A DNA stretch of 64,000 nucleotides from Sabellastarte sp. h YS-2021 (GCA_964017235.1 OZ024936.1:93098537-93162536); one strand, 5' to 3'. Positions 44,074-56,569 are shown, numbered from the stretch's first letter. Translations and numbers: made by a program. The notes: generated from the letters alone by a model not told the origin.

Positions 44074-45642
44074 TCAATCAGCTACGTTCTTTTCAGTGAC
44101 TAGGACAAAATCATCAATGTAGGCGAAAGTTTTAAAGCCATGATGTTGCATAATGTACTTAATTGTGTCGGCGACAAGCTGAAATGAAGACGAGCCGTGG
44201 ACCCAGCCGAATGCGGCCGAGATGTGGAGAAAGAACTCACCTTTCCATTTAATGCCAAACTTGATCGCGTCAGTTGGGTCCACTCTGAGGTTGTGAAATG
44301 CTCTTGATATGTCAATCTTAGAGATCAGTACCTCTGTAGAGTATTTGCAAATTTCATTTACAATATCATCAACAGAAGGGAATTTGAGTACAAACTTCTT
44401 GCCATCAAAGTGGAGCTTGTCAACATTAACATTTAGTGAATGGCCATGAGGATATGACAGATTTGGTACAACTCTACGTTTGTCAGGGTCTTTCGGTCTA
44501 GTGAGCAATGGAGAACAGTGAAAACCTGGATAATCCACCCCATTCACTGGACCTAAAATAGCTCCTAAGGACTTTTCCTTATCAAGATATTCTTGAACAG
44601 CGGTGGGATATTGAAGAGCTGAGAAGTGATTGTTGTGCAACATCTCAGGGTCAGTAAGGGATAATGGAAATCCGAATTTCAAGTATTGCAACAGTCTCTG
44701 GTCTGGATAATCTTTAAGATAGTGTTCCCATGCAGGAAGATTAAAGCCTGATTTAATGGGAAATCTAGCCAATTTATAATTGGGTAAACCAGTATCCTGG
44801 ATAATTTTTGCCAATCAACAAACATGATCAATGACTCGGTATTCAATAAGGTCCCTATCAGAACCAACAAATTGAAAGCTAGTGGATTTCAAGTTCAAGA
44901 AACCTCTGGTTTTGTTCTTCAAGTTCACATCGGTGATATTTTTGTCAAGTTTGTGACCTATTTGAGCTTCAAAATAATGAGGAATTGAATTATCCTCATC
45001 AGAAGTTTTGTTAGTGTTGTTAGTAACATTCATTGGTATGTTAATGACTGTGGGTTCTGCAGCTTTGAACTCACCACTTGTATCATTACACATTTTGTCT
45101 TGCCTTTCAATCAGGCTTAATATGACTCTATCCATATACTGTTCACATGACATATGATAATTTTTGAAAGCATACTGATCTTGGTAAAAGTTCATTGCAA
45201 CTAATTTTGCATTACTCTTATAGTCTGATATTAAACGAATCTGAGTATCTACAAATTCAATGAACATGTCTTGGGAGTGTATGATCCCCAGGGGACCCTC
45301 AGGGCTGGTATCGCAATCATAGATAGTCACACCTTGAGACAATGTATTTCTAACCAGCCAAAAATATTTACTCCCATATGGAGAATTGTGAATGTATACA
45401 ATATGAGCAACTTGATTATGTAAAGTATAAACCCAATTTGTGAACTGGACAGTGTACATATATAAATCAAGATTGTTTATGTAATTAGGTGTATTCTGAC
45501 TGACAGCGATGCCACCACTGGTACAAGGACACTCCTTTTTTGTCATGAAAGCAAACTGATCCATGAGACAGCTATCATGATATATACCACCACCGTTGTT
45601 AGACCGGCCGCCATCTTGGGCAGATTCTGAATTAGTCTGCAA
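44074..45642 (-). pseudogene. Ngaro-2 reverse transcriptase ORF, one TGA
   Basis: The two open stretches 45,642-44,815 and 44,814-44,074 are in the same frame and are separated only by one TGA (44,815-44,817). The first stretch is a 275-residue acidic, Tyr/Asn-rich region that I cannot assign to a known domain; Ngaro-3 has the same region, so it is a family feature. The second has the RT: LLTRPKDPDKRRVVPNLSYP, EVLISKIDISRAFHNLRVDP (first Asp), AFGWVHGSSSFQLVAD, and FAYIDDFVLV (YIDD, nt 44,110-44,121). After that the frame is lost and thumb pieces appear in other frames (KCVKPAR near 43,830). The palm residues are intact. Confidence 0.85.
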
Positions 45643-45952
45643 TGCTACGCCATGACGATCAGTGAAGTTAGAGACATTCTGGCTAGCATTATCAAAGGAA
45701 ACCTCAGTCTTTAATACGTCCTGAGGTAAGTCATTTTGTAAATTATAATATATGATAAAATTATCTTGTGAAAACTTAGTTACAGAATCTTGAACATTAT
45801 TTAACTCAGCTGTGTGATACTGTGAAATATGTAACAGTACTTGCCTATATTAAGACATTTTAGAACCATTATTACTGTCAGAATTATAGCTAAAATGTTC
45901 TCAAGCTGAAGAACAGTTGGCAGGTCTAGCTGGTTGAGTGCACCATTAACTA

Positions 45953-46705
45953 CTAGAGATGTTGACTCTCTTGCATTTTATACTTAAACTTACACTTATT
46001 TTCAGGGTGATAACTTGTTCTGCCTTGCTTGCTGCAAAAGCTACAGTTATGCTTATATAACCCGTGATGACCATCATGTGAGCAGGATCGTATGTTATAA
46101 TACCAACACAGCCTCTTTTGTGATACTGACTGAGAGTTGACTAATGAAACTTGTGACGCACTGAGCCTGTTGAGCGCCCATTGAGTGGAATCAACCAATG
46201 ACAAGTTGCCTTCTTCAAGCTCATGCATGGAACATGCCCATGCATTTTTAACTGCTGTAAAAGGTACAGAAACTGCATCCCTCATAGCACATACTACCTG
46301 AGTGAGGGTTTGTTTGGAAGTCAGAGGATCTTGCATATGTAGGATGTTCGTCAGCTGCCCGGCCACCCAATGTGGCATGGAAAGGTCGTTGTATAGTAAA
46401 CGCTTCTTACTGTTTGACCCATGGTACCCCTCGTTGGGCCATCTTCTCTTTGGAGGGTTGGATACTGTGTCAAAATTGTTATTTCTTCCAGATCTACGAG
46501 ATTTCTTACCCTGCAGTGACTCATGCGTGGCTTGCTGATCATATGACGCCAGGATGTTTGATACTGCCTCAGATACATTAGGCAGCCTCCTCAGTGAGTC
46601 CAGGCTGGGCATAATAGCGTCATGAGGCAAATTCAAACTTTCATGTGTAGCCTTTGAATGCGACTTGCAATATGAAAAAGCAACTCCAAGCGTGGGTTTA
46701 ATCAT
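45953..46705 (-). CDS. Ngaro-2 gag-like protein, open frame
   Basis: A 250-codon open frame with no breaks. Residues about 80-90 read KRRWPNEGY, matching RWPNEGL in Ngaro-3. A central helical region, ALNRLSASQVSLVNSQS, follows. It ends in a Cys/His cluster: C-x7-C-x12-C-x2-C-x8-H-x4-C with a Lys-His pair before the third Cys. This is presumably the RNA-binding end of a capsid-like protein. The start may lie further upstream, since Ngaro-3 has a longer N-terminus with a Lys-rich lead. It is the only fully open gene of this copy. Confidence 0.7.
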   Translation of the reverse strand: MIKPTLGVAFSYCKSHSKATHESLNLPHDAIMPSLDSLRRLPNVSEAVSNILASYDQQATHESLQGKKSRRSGRNNNFDTVSNPPKRRWPNEGYHGSNSKKRLLYNDLSMPHWVAGQLTNILHMQDPLTSKQTLTQVVCAMRDAVSVPFTAVKNAWACSMHELEEGNLSLVDSTQWALNRLSASQVSLVNSQSVSQKRLCWYYNIRSCSHDGHHGLYKHNCSFCSKQGRTSYHPENKCKFKYKMQESQHL

Positions 46706-46839
46706 GCAGAACTTGGTGTTTTATTGGGGTTGTCAATAATGCCATAATATTTACCCTAGATACGATGCACAGCATACCCATAGCCATTTAAGGTCGAGGT
46801 AAACTGCCTCAGCAGGCCCCTAACAGGCCGTGCCATTCA

Positions 46840-48730
46840 AAGTCAAATATTTAAAATAAATAAATATTTTAATTTAAAAAAATACAATCAAGTGAACTAT
46901 TTTAACAGAATTGCCAATGAGTAAGCATACAACATTTAATATAATTTAGACTTAGAACAAATCATCACAGAATATAGGGGAGAACATTTCAACCACCAAA
47001 ATGAGCAGACACATATACCCTTTGTAACTGTAATTGCAATGTTTGTAATAATATCATTTCTGAGATTTTAGATAAAAATAATAACAAAGGCAGATCTAGT
47101 AATAATAGTAATAATGGGATTTTGCATGGGGCATTATAGGTTTTTACAGACACATCGTGAATCATTACTGTCCTTGTCCCTAACGACCCTTGGGCTTTAA
47201 TGATTCATGGCTTGTCTGTAAAAATCAAAGATGAATCACATTATTGTACTATTACAAACACAATTGAAAACCACTGGTTAACTGCAGTGACAACCTTTCT
47301 TACCTTTGGAAGGCCTCGAAATGAAATTTAAAGTTGCCCTCATTGTTTTTGTATATAATTATAAAACATTTTTATTCCCATTAGGAATTTTTTGTCTTGG
47401 ACTTGAGGCAATGCAAAGTCATTGAAGTGTTATTAAGTAAGGTGATGAGTACCTTCAATTTACATTTATGATATGAAGGAAATCTCAAGGCTACTGACAG
47501 TAAAATGACTACTCAAAGAATTTTTCTATTTGCTCAATGAATTTCTTGGCAAAAGTGATGTTGCACTGCCATTAAGTATCAGTTAGATTGCTGTTTTATG
47601 AATGCTTCTGGTTGAAACAGGGGTGGTCAGTAACAATTCCTTTTAATATTCCAGGCATTATTTACTGTATATAATTAATGCTACCATTTTGTGGTCTTGC
47701 CAGGTTTTACAGATACTAATAACTCATGCCCAGGTTGTAGAATAATGTCTTTGATCTTTTGCTTATTTCCCTATTATTCTTGTATAATGTCACTTTTTAC
47801 ATTTATAAGGCAGAGATATTTTGATCATAGTTATGTAAAGTTTGACGACTCTCTTTGCGGATGACATCAAGTCTTACTTAGTCATTTGTCGGCAACTTTA
47901 ATAATTATACATATTTAATCATTTTCACTTGACATTTTGAAAAATAAATTTAGGAAGAAAAGAAAAAAGCATAGATTTTATCGCTAGACAAACACTTTAA
48001 GACACAAATGATGCTGACACAGTGATAAATAAGCAAAAACAGGCAGGCATTTATGATACATTAATATGTTTTTAAAAAAGGTTGTGATGTAAACAGTCTA
48101 ATTTGAAACACAAAATTTTGATATATTTTTTTATAAAATAAGCAATCTTATCACTTCCGCAGAAAAGAAAAAACCCATTAAAAGCATTTATTAAAATTAG
48201 TATTTTATTTCTTTTTTCTCGGGATTAAAGTTTTTCCACATAATTTCTTTCAATTGAAATATGCTTTAACAAAAGTAGATACTTTGTTTATAATTGCAAT
48301 GAAATAGCATTGTTTAACATATTATTAATAGCATGCTTCATTTGAATCTATTCCTGCATATTTTACCCATTAGCGGAAAGTACCAGGTCAGGCCCATTTT
48401 TACCCAAGAGCTTGTGCAGGTATTGCTTTCACCCATAGTGCCTTGCTGGTTGGGTAGTCAGGCTGCCGGAATAATAATCTTGTCAGGGATGTATTTCAGA
48501 AACTATAGCACCAATGTATAGCTAAGTCTGACGTGTCAGAAACAAGAGAAAACATAATCAAATATGACAAATATTTATGGGCTCAGGGAATTCTTCTTGT
48601 TAAAGGTTACATCCAATCAGAAATAAGGTCACGCTTCATTTGAATTCTGTTTGCGATAGGGGTCTTGCATATTGATTTGGTAATCAAAGGACACACAAGG
48701 TTATTTTATTTCCCACCGTCCTTCCCTGGT
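46840..48730. other. Non-coding stretch, nothing recognised
   Basis: AT-rich intergenic DNA. Short ORFs such as 48,333-48,521 (+) have no recognisable features. Confidence 0.4.
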
Positions 48731-48739
48731 ACAAATTAT

Positions 48740-49165
48740 AAGGCACTTAACAAATCCGGATTGGGATTCATTAAGGTTGGGCCAGGTGTTCCCTGGTTCC
48801 CCCTCTCGGACATGACATAACAGATGTACGATAAAGTAGATCAAGGTAGGGCCAGCAATTCCTGGTAGCCCCCTCTAGACTATGAATTTTATTATTCTGT
48901 TTATGTTTTGTGCTAAATGTGGCACTTCTGCTATTGTGCTAGTCACTTTAATCATTATATGGTACCTTTTAAGCTATGTTTGGTACCTGTGTTATATGCC
49001 CTGATTACGGGCTAACTAAATTTTCAAACCTTTTACCGTTTTAACCCTCTGTGTACATAAACTAACATGTAAAATAAAAACCGCAAATCATTCACCTCTT
49101 AATTTGACCATGAATATTTGACCTTTGTCCCCCTTATCATCTAATTTCACCCTAGGCCATAACAT
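48740..49165 (+). mobile_element. Relic of a Ngaro 3' end (A2-B2 spacer plus B-like)
   Basis: CAAGGTAGGGCCAGCAATTC CTGGTAGCC-type sequence with CCCCCTCTAGA at 48,840-48,890 resembles the spacer between A2 and B2 of Ngaro-3 (61,690-61,800). Further right, TTGACCATGAATATTTGACC after an ACATGTAAAATAAA word resembles its B repeat. No coding part is present. This is probably an old 3' fragment of the same family. Confidence 0.35.
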
Positions 49166-49210
49166 CAGAAACTGATAAAAGCACTACTACTAGCTCGGCT
49201 AGTAGGGATT

Positions 49211-49288
49211 TCCCTTATAGCTCACCTGGTAGAGTGTGAGCCTCGTGTGTGAGAGGTTGTGGGTTTGAGTCCCCTGGAAATCTGACCC
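49211..49288 (+). other. tRNA-like sequence (SINE head or tRNA pseudogene)
   Basis: A-box-like TAGCTCACCTGGTAGAG and B-box-like GGGTTTGAGTCCC are 40 bp apart, and flanking GATTTCC/GGAAATC could pair as a 7-bp acceptor stem. Four extra bases lie between the acceptor and the D arm, and the anticodon arm is poor. I therefore see it as a tRNA-derived remnant, not a working gene. Confidence 0.45.
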
Positions 49289-49289
49289 G

Positions 49290-51040
49290 GCGACACATGT
49301 AATGAAAAATAACTTCCTTCTATCTCTCCTTAATTTAACAGGATCTAACTTGGAGCAAGATCCATCTTCAGACTATGTCCTGGAAGATCCAGTCAATAGT
49401 ATTTGGGAATGATTTAGATCACTGTCTGGATGTAAAAAAAATCCAGGGGTTGCCATTTACTCATTATTATGTGCAGCGAAATCTGCATTCTCTGGGTACT
49501 CTTGTTAACACTCATTTTCTTGTTCCAGTCGTTCTCTATATTTTTGTACTATATACTCTTTCTTCATAAAGTTACTCATTCTGAACAATCTGAACAGATA
49601 AAGCTTACATGTATTTCTGTTACGTTTGAACTGTGGATTTTTTTCTATTGATTTAGATATGCATGAACACAAGGGCAAACTGTAACTTGACTTTCACCAC
49701 AAATATTCAAGTCAGCTAACATTTCACATTGTTTTTAAAGGGCGATAATATAATTTCTACTACAGACCAGTACCTCCAACATGTCATAATTTGCATAGGT
49801 AATTATAAATTAAATTGAAATATAGGTTTATTATTCTTGTAAAGTTTACAAAGTTATGTGGCTGTATTAATCTGAAAGTGAAATTTTTTGTTCATTAAAA
49901 TCGAAGGCATTGCTGAAACTTTGAAATCCATTTATCTAAAACACTGTTTGTAGGTTTGAGATGAATAATAAAATAATTTGGTGAATGCAGTATTGAAAAC
50001 AACCCAGACACAATTAGTCGAAGTTAATTATAAATGTTACAGTTTCACATTAAGTCACATTTAGTTTTTGGTTTGAATATTTAATAATTATTTACAATTA
50101 ATCATTTTCATTTCACAACTCCAAAAATTTTTTTTTTTTTGAAAAGAGGCTACACCAGGTATTATCTCTGCGTTAACTAACTTTAAACTATCATGTTTAA
50201 ACACACATATGGGTGATAGGAAGCCGAGTTATCTATGTCATTAATTTGGCATTAATCCGCCATTACAAAAGCTTGTTTGTAAACTGAAAATTAAAACAGA
50301 AAACAACAACACATCCTGTTTTTAAGTTAAAGGTTTTATGTGACATTATATTAAGATAGCTTTAAAAGCTACCGTCATCCATATCTTTGTACATTTTTGA
50401 TAAAAAGTTCTATGTTATTTTCATCATAACCATTTGTGTGGGTGAGTGTTATATTTTCATGTTTATATTTTTGGTGTTGTAATTTGGTTCCTATGTGGCT
50501 TGTAACCTACAAGAATCTAATCTAATAGTAACTTTTGCAGCACTTAATTTCCATCATTTGACTTTAAAGAGCAGCTGTGAAACATATTGAACAGTCGTAG
50601 GTCCGTTGACATGGTTATGTCCAGAAAAGATAGAAAGAATAAAGAAAAACTTTACAGTGCACCAATCATACAAGAGTATGTTTAAATACTGAATGTAAAT
50701 TTGGGAACGTGTGTGTACACATGTTCACTTTCATCAACTGGTGATATTCTGTTAAAATTTCTGAAAAAGCGTTGAGTTAACCACCAGACTTATCATGACT
50801 TAAATCTATGTCAATGAAGCCTTATATGTGTATTGAATGTTTACTATGTAAAGCTTCATATCATTAAATCAAACAAAACCTGAACACCTATTTATCCTCT
50901 TCAGAAATTTTGGAGCGTCCCACCAAAAAAACTGTACATAGGGTCATTAAGTATACATCCTTGCTTGACTTTACATGTGGGTTAATGACCAAGTAAATGT
51001 CCAATATTGGAAAATAATCCAGTATTTTTCCAATATTAAC
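49290..51040. other. Non-coding stretch, nothing recognised
   Basis: AT-rich DNA without recognisable genes or repeats. Confidence 0.4.
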
Positions 51041-51048
51041 CTACTTAA

Positions 51049-51990
51049 ATTACACCTCTTCCATAATTTATAATTTTTAAGATGTTTGTTGAACATCAAT
51101 ACTTTTCATCCCTATATTCCTGGTGTGTAGTTTCCTGGTTTTATGATCATTTTAGTTGAAATAAATGTAAAAGGGTTCCTTCAGAAATGTGCTAAAAAGT
51201 CTTCTATTTATGGTCAAAATCAGAAAGTGACCAGGGACCGGTTGCATGAAAAGTCTCAAACTGAGCCAGACTCAAGGCTGAGTCAGGGTCTCAAATCTGA
51301 GACTTTTGTCTCGGCTGAGTTTTTGGCTCAAATGGATTTCACAAAGGGTGGATCAGCTGAGACCAGTTTCAAGTTATGGTCTCAACTTTTCATTTCATAT
51401 ATTTAGTGGACTTATTTTTGGTTTAAAAAGTTATATTTCATGATTATTATCATTTTAAATATCTTTAATACTCATAATACAAAGAAATTATATGATAATA
51501 TATTATTCTAAGTGATCCATAAGAGTGAGACTCAACTGAGGTTTAGTCTGGCTTTGAGTCCACCCTTGAGGCCTGTCACTTGATAATAGCCTATAAAGCA
51601 TGTCAATTCTATTGACTTTTGTTATTAGTAAATATTGAATATGTGGCTGTAATTACTAAATAAAATGAAAATAGAAGATTTCAAGATTTATCAATTTCAT
51701 TTTGGAACAAATTGTATGTATGTGTTTTTTGGCATCAAAGCTTGGACTCAAATTTGAGACACCTCCTTGATGGGCTCAAATTTGAGCCTGTGACTGAGCC
51801 AGGTCTCAAGTTGAGCCTGTTTGTGAAATGCATTGAGTCTGAGTCCACAGACTCAGCAAAATATTTCCAAAATTTGACACAAAGTCTCAACTTTTGAGTC
51901 TGACTCAAGGCTTAAGTCTGTTCATGAAACCGGCCCCAGTAGTGAAAGATATTGGATACTTTTAACAAAAGAAAAACTCTCAGGTGTAAT
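51049..51990. mobile_element. TTAA-flanked MITE (family M1), copy B, with nested MITE
   Basis: TTAA at 51,045-51,048 and 51,991-51,994, with ends ATTACACCT and AGGTGTAAT, a perfect 9-bp inverted pair. Removing the Harbinger MITE and its duplication leaves about 237 bp that align with copy A (21,974-22,221). Confidence 0.8.
51235..51936. mobile_element. PIF/Harbinger-type MITE (H1), copy 2
   Basis: A 702-bp element with ends GGACCGGTTGCATGAA...TTCATGAAACCGGCCC and a CAG duplication at 51,232-51,234 and 51,937-51,939. Its interior is the reverse complement of copy 1 (30,531-31,239). It lies inside MITE M1 copy B. Confidence 0.85.
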
Positions 51991-51994
51991 TTAA

Positions 51995-52638
51995 GTAAAT
52001 ATATTTCTCTAGTTACATTTTCAGAATATAGACTCCACCATAAAAAGAGTAGTCTTTTATTTTGTAGATACAAGTTATAGGGTAACAGCAATACCTCATG
52101 AGAACATTAAATGATCAATAAACCAGATCAACGTTGTGGTTTTAAAATAAACATTTCAATTAATCATAACTCTGGAAAATAGCACATTTACAATTCAGAT
52201 AATAATTCTGATTAATATTAAAATTGTTTGCGATTGTCCCTACAAATCGCACTAAAAATGCCAAAATAGATTTAAGGAAATCACAAGGCAAAGAGAGACA
52301 CATAAAATGCTGGTTAAAGCATGTTTACTCTTTATAGATTATATAAACTTAATAGGACTTTAAAAGGGCATTTAATTTGATAACAATATTTATTTTGGTT
52401 GGTTTATGTACAGAAAAGCTTGCTTGAAGTAATTTGTAAGGTAACATCTTCTTCCCACTTGATGTTGATCACTGACCTTATCTGGCCTCGACTGTAGCTG
52501 ATAAATAATAAATGCATTATGTGCAAGATATTGTGCCCGGAAAGCAGTAGATTAGATTAGATGTTGATAATCTTTTTTCACACATAACAGTATCACAAAG
52601 GGCGTTGGATAAATATCAAAATTGCTTATTATTTTAAA
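51995..52638. other. Upstream region of the host receptor gene
   Basis: AT-rich DNA before the first exon. A GGATAAATATC word lies about 30 bp before the start codon; no convincing TATA box or initiator can be fixed. No repeat is recognised. Confidence 0.35.
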
Positions 52639-55600
52639 ATGTCTTGGAATTTAGAATATTTAGCTGTCTTATGGATATGTGGATTCTGTAACGGAGATTT
52701 CATACAAAGATGCTTTACTCTAGATAAAATTACAAACAGTAATGGATCTTACTATAGCTGGAGAACAAGACTAACTACAGTTCAGATCGATGTTCACTGC
52801 TCCAATGGACTCATTAGTCTTAGTAAGATAGTATTTTCTATTCCAAATTATGAAAATCACTTCTGCATTTCTGAGGATTGTCAAATTGACAGCAGAGGGT
52901 ATACAAAGTGTGACTGTTGTAAAAGACAAAGTTATTCAAGTGAATGCAGCCTGAAGTCCCCAAATGATGTCCAGCAGAATGTTTATTGTGATACAAGACA
53001 ATCCTGCAATCTTTCAATAGGAATAGCTGACCTCAGTGAGCATTGTGAACGTCAACTAACATATTCTTGTGACCCAGAATTTTGCAAAAGTCGATGGGTT
53101 GAAGTACATTATGAATGTGTACAAGGTATGAACATGAAATTTTTGGTATGAAAGAATATAATATTGAGAGGCCATTTATTCTAAAATATGTCTTAAATTT
53201 TGTCAATAATGATGGTATATGATGCAACATGTTTTCCAGAGTAAGTTAGATATACTTTATATTTATTTATACTTACAAGCATATATGATAATTTATGTTA
53301 TGAATGTTTTGGTTTTATTTATTTTATCTTTGGCTATGTTACAATGTTGGCCTTCCTAACATTTTATTACCAAATGTACAACAGATGCATCAAACCAGTT
53401 TGACATTTGGTTCGAAATTCTAATCATAGAATGTAATTTTAGGTTCTGAAAAGTTGCTTACGTAAACTTTGACATAAATCATATATTTTTAATTGCTGAC
53501 TGATTCAGCAACAACAACACTGGCAACACCAACTACAACAACCACACCTCGATTGCACAATAGATCTGTGAAATCTGATACTGATGTTTTGAGGTCATCG
53601 CTTCCTACAGGGTTGATAAATGATGTTTCCATGACTTCTGTAGCAAGTGCAAACAACATATATAACACAGAAAAAGATGAAAATGTATACTGGATTTCTG
53701 TCATAGGTAGTGCATAACAAGTGTTAATAATGAGATAAAGTGGTAAAATGCACAAGGGTCTTGACTTGACCATTCTAAATTAATTCTAAATTATTTGATA
53801 TTTCTTATGAATTTGATACAAACTGATTATATTTTTTATAGCTGATGGTTGATATCCATTAATCAAATTTTCTGTTTTACAACCAAAATATTTAATGAAT
53901 AATCTTATTCTGAAAGTCATAAAAACATACCTAATTTCACTTCCAATTTTGTGGTCATGATTTAAAGTTTAATGGGAATCACACAATGTGAAGGATATTA
54001 CATTTTTTTCTAGACATGTAAATGTATTGTGGCAGGGTGAAGCCTCAGTTGTATGGCCTTAACATTGTTGTTTGTCAAGATATGGCTCTTACCCCTTTGC
54101 TTTTTGTACAAATCAACCTCACGGCAACATGCAATGCTACAACACCGTGGCTGTTAAAGGGACATAGAGTCCAGCCTCCCTCAAAATTAATGTTTTTGTA
54201 AAGATATAGCCTACCAAGTCACTATACTATATGATATTACACAATTTTATTCTTTATAGTTGTAATTTATTTAAATTAACATTTGTAATCAAACAAAATG
54301 ATTTGCAGAATAAAACAGCTGATGTAAGACATGACAATTATTTTTTTTATTTTAGGATTATCTGTAGGATTCAGTTTGGCCCTATTCTTCTGTGGGTTAA
54401 TAACTATAATTCTTTGTGGAAGGTAAGTTTTCTTTATAAATATATTTTGTTTAAGCAAGAACTTAGGGTTTTTGTTTGTTAATGCTCTTGTTTTTTCACT
54501 AAGGTGAAAAACAGATGTGTTTTTTTGTGGTGTTTTGTCAGCTGAAAGAATTATAATTATTTGTAGATAGTGTTTTTCACTGAGAAGCATCATCCAAGTC
54601 GATAAAAATGCCAAAGTAACAGAAATTTATTTCCTTTTTCAGTCAAAATTCACAAAACAGTGCAGTTTAGGAATAAGATGCAGGATTAGAATATATATAG
54701 TATTATAGATAACATACTTGCATATTGAATATAAAAAGTTACAGGAGAGTTTTGAAAGGGTTTCTAACTATTTTGATCATTTGAAAGATTTAAACTAAAC
54801 ATGATCTAACACACTTACCAAACTAGTGAAAAATATTGCAGATCTTTTTCTTTAAAAACAACATACTATTATCAGTTAGACCATAAGTCTGTCAACTGTT
54901 CACACATTAATTTTAACTCTCTGGTTGTGATCTCACAACATTATGCACTAGGCAGATGTCTCCTGATTCATTAACAGAAAGACGAGAGAAAAATCAGCGA
55001 AATTGTTGTTGAGTATTTTTATTTTATTGGATCTGGCTACCCAGTTTAATGTGTTGAAGACTTTTCCAGATATTAGCTTCAGTCAGTGTATGAACAGATT
55101 TAGTTAAATAATTGGCAATGATATATTATATGCAATGATTAAAGTCCTCAATGGTAATCTTGGTAACTTGAGATCTACCATATTTCCAGTTGCAAACTAT
55201 GCAAAAGTTGTCAACAACCGTGGTTGATTGGACTTCATAGTTGGTTGTGGCTTTAAGTTTTAAACTGCACTGGTTACAACAACAAATAAATTGCTCATCC
55301 TTACAGGAATAAATATGAATTAAAATTTAAAAAATTCCACATGTCATCAATGTTGTTACAAATTCCTTGTTACATTGTACATTTTACTACTCCTCAAATA
55401 TGTATTTTAGAATGGAAAATTACCAACACGTTAATTTTTGCTGTAAATTAGGTACAAACGATTGCAAAGGAAGCATCACCAAGTTCTTCTACAGACCTCC
55501 GCCAAGACAAGTCCTTGTGTTGAAGGCTCCTTGCAATCAGCTATCCAGTTGGATGAGAGGCAGCAAATATGTGTAAATCAGACCAATAGCAATGCAGGTG

Positions 55601-55725
55601 ATACAAAACCAGAAGGACACACCGGTCACTTTCCAATGTTAGAAGGAGGTACTTATGAAGTAACCTATCAAAATGTAACTAGAGGTACAGCAGCTGAAGA
55701 GGTGGTGTACACAAATGTTATCTAA
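52639..55725 (+). CDS. SUEL-lectin-like type I receptor with tandem ITIM-like tail
   Basis: Four exons join in frame: 52,639-53,125; 53,509-53,706; 54,356-54,422; 55,452-55,725. Introns are GTATGA..TTCAG, GTAGTG..TTTAG and GTAAGT..ATTAG, with phases 1, 1 and 2. The product is 341 residues. Residues 1-18 are a signal peptide. Residues about 25-160 hold 14 Cys and end in RWVEVHYECV, as SUEL/galactose-binding lectin domains do. Residues 163-228 are a Thr/Ser-rich stalk, 230-250 one membrane helix (LSVGFSLALFFCGLITIILC), then a basic anchor (RYKRLQRKHH). The tail ends with VTYQNV (Tyr323) and VVYTNV (Tyr337, final residues), both V-x-Y-x-x-V as in ITIMs. N-glycosylation sites NGS, NLS and NRS lie outside. 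AATTAAA words near 56,035 may serve polyadenylation. The lectin call is weaker than the topology; ligand and function are inferred. Confidence 0.8.
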
Positions 55726-56377
55726 ACTGTTGCTTTCCAGCTACAAGACCCTGGAGAAAGACAGTAATTCTGTGTTAATGGGGGAAGATACTAAGTGGAG
55801 ATACTCGAGATGAAGATATGATCCTTAAGGACAATCGCTACTATATATTTTCAACATTAAGAATTTCACCAAAGTTTGAAAATAATTTTATCTTGATGTT
55901 TTTTATCCAGAACAGTGAAACAGTTAATCCATAATTTCTCAGGGCTACACTAACAGTTTGTATTTTTTCATTCTGTATCTCATTTATTTTAATATGACTT
56001 TGTAATATCATAGTTTACCTGAAACTTTACAACAATTAAACAGAATAATTAAAGAACAGTACAAGTGAATATAGTTTCTGCCCAAGGAAAGCTATGATGG
56101 AGCTTCACTGATTGGACCTAATATCTGATTAAAAATAACTTAATCTCAGATAAAAATGTATTTTGTAAAAATTCTAACATTTAGAATTTTGCAATGTTTC
56201 ATTGAAACTATCTTTACAATTCCAATTTCAATTGGTTGGAATATGTTTGATGCCCCTTTCAGAGTCACTTAAAATAATTAATTAATTTTTATTAAATCAA
56301 ATTGCAAAATTATGACTTTTTGTCAATATCTTTTAATACATTACAAGTCATTTCTACAACCATTTTCATTGAAGTGG
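55726..56377. other. 3' UTR/intergenic stretch
   Basis: It probably contains the 3' UTR of the receptor gene (ATTAAA-type words at 56,034-56,050). No other feature up to the Ngaro-3 terminus. Confidence 0.4.
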
Positions 56378-56569
56378 TGTGTATAGCACGGCCTGTTGGG
56401 GGCCTGCTAATTCAGTTTCTAACAACCTTAAGCTTGTAGGTCTACCAATGCTCAAACCTGTTAATTACTTGGTAACCAATCACGTGTACCAAGCGATCTG
56501 TGGTAGTTAGGGTTCATATGGGACTGACATTTTGAATTCCAAACTTGAAGGGTAAACAAGCAATCTGGA
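56378..56569 (+). repeat. Ngaro-3 split direct repeat A1
   Basis: Begins TGTGTATAGCACGGCCTGTT and ends AACAAGCAATCTGGA. Same length and orientation as A2 at 61,422-61,613. As the 5' end it should hold the promoter; no TATA box is evident. Confidence 0.95.

Larger units (their letters stand above)
42056..46835 (-). mobile_element. Ngaro-type YR retrotransposon, copy 2
   Basis: The order on the - strand is gag (46,705-45,953), RT (45,642-44,074), RNase H (43,545-43,201), YR (43,190-42,062). Proteins match Ngaro-3 (56-62 kb) along their whole length. At the 5' end the sequence GGCACGGCCTGTTAGGGGCC (- strand, about 46,835-46,805) equals the start of the Ngaro-3 A repeats, so the left terminus lies there. 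The 3' split repeats are not recognised. A SINE sits in the YR gene. The copy is less decayed than Ngaro-1 but not functional. Confidence 0.85.

Noticed and set aside
49211-49288. Functional tRNA gene
   Set aside because: A and B boxes and an acceptor-like pairing exist, but there are four extra bases before the D arm and a poor anticodon arm.
53489-53773. 94-codon ORF on -
   Set aside because: It is the antisense of exon 2 of the receptor gene; the Val-rich stretch mirrors the Thr-rich stalk codons.
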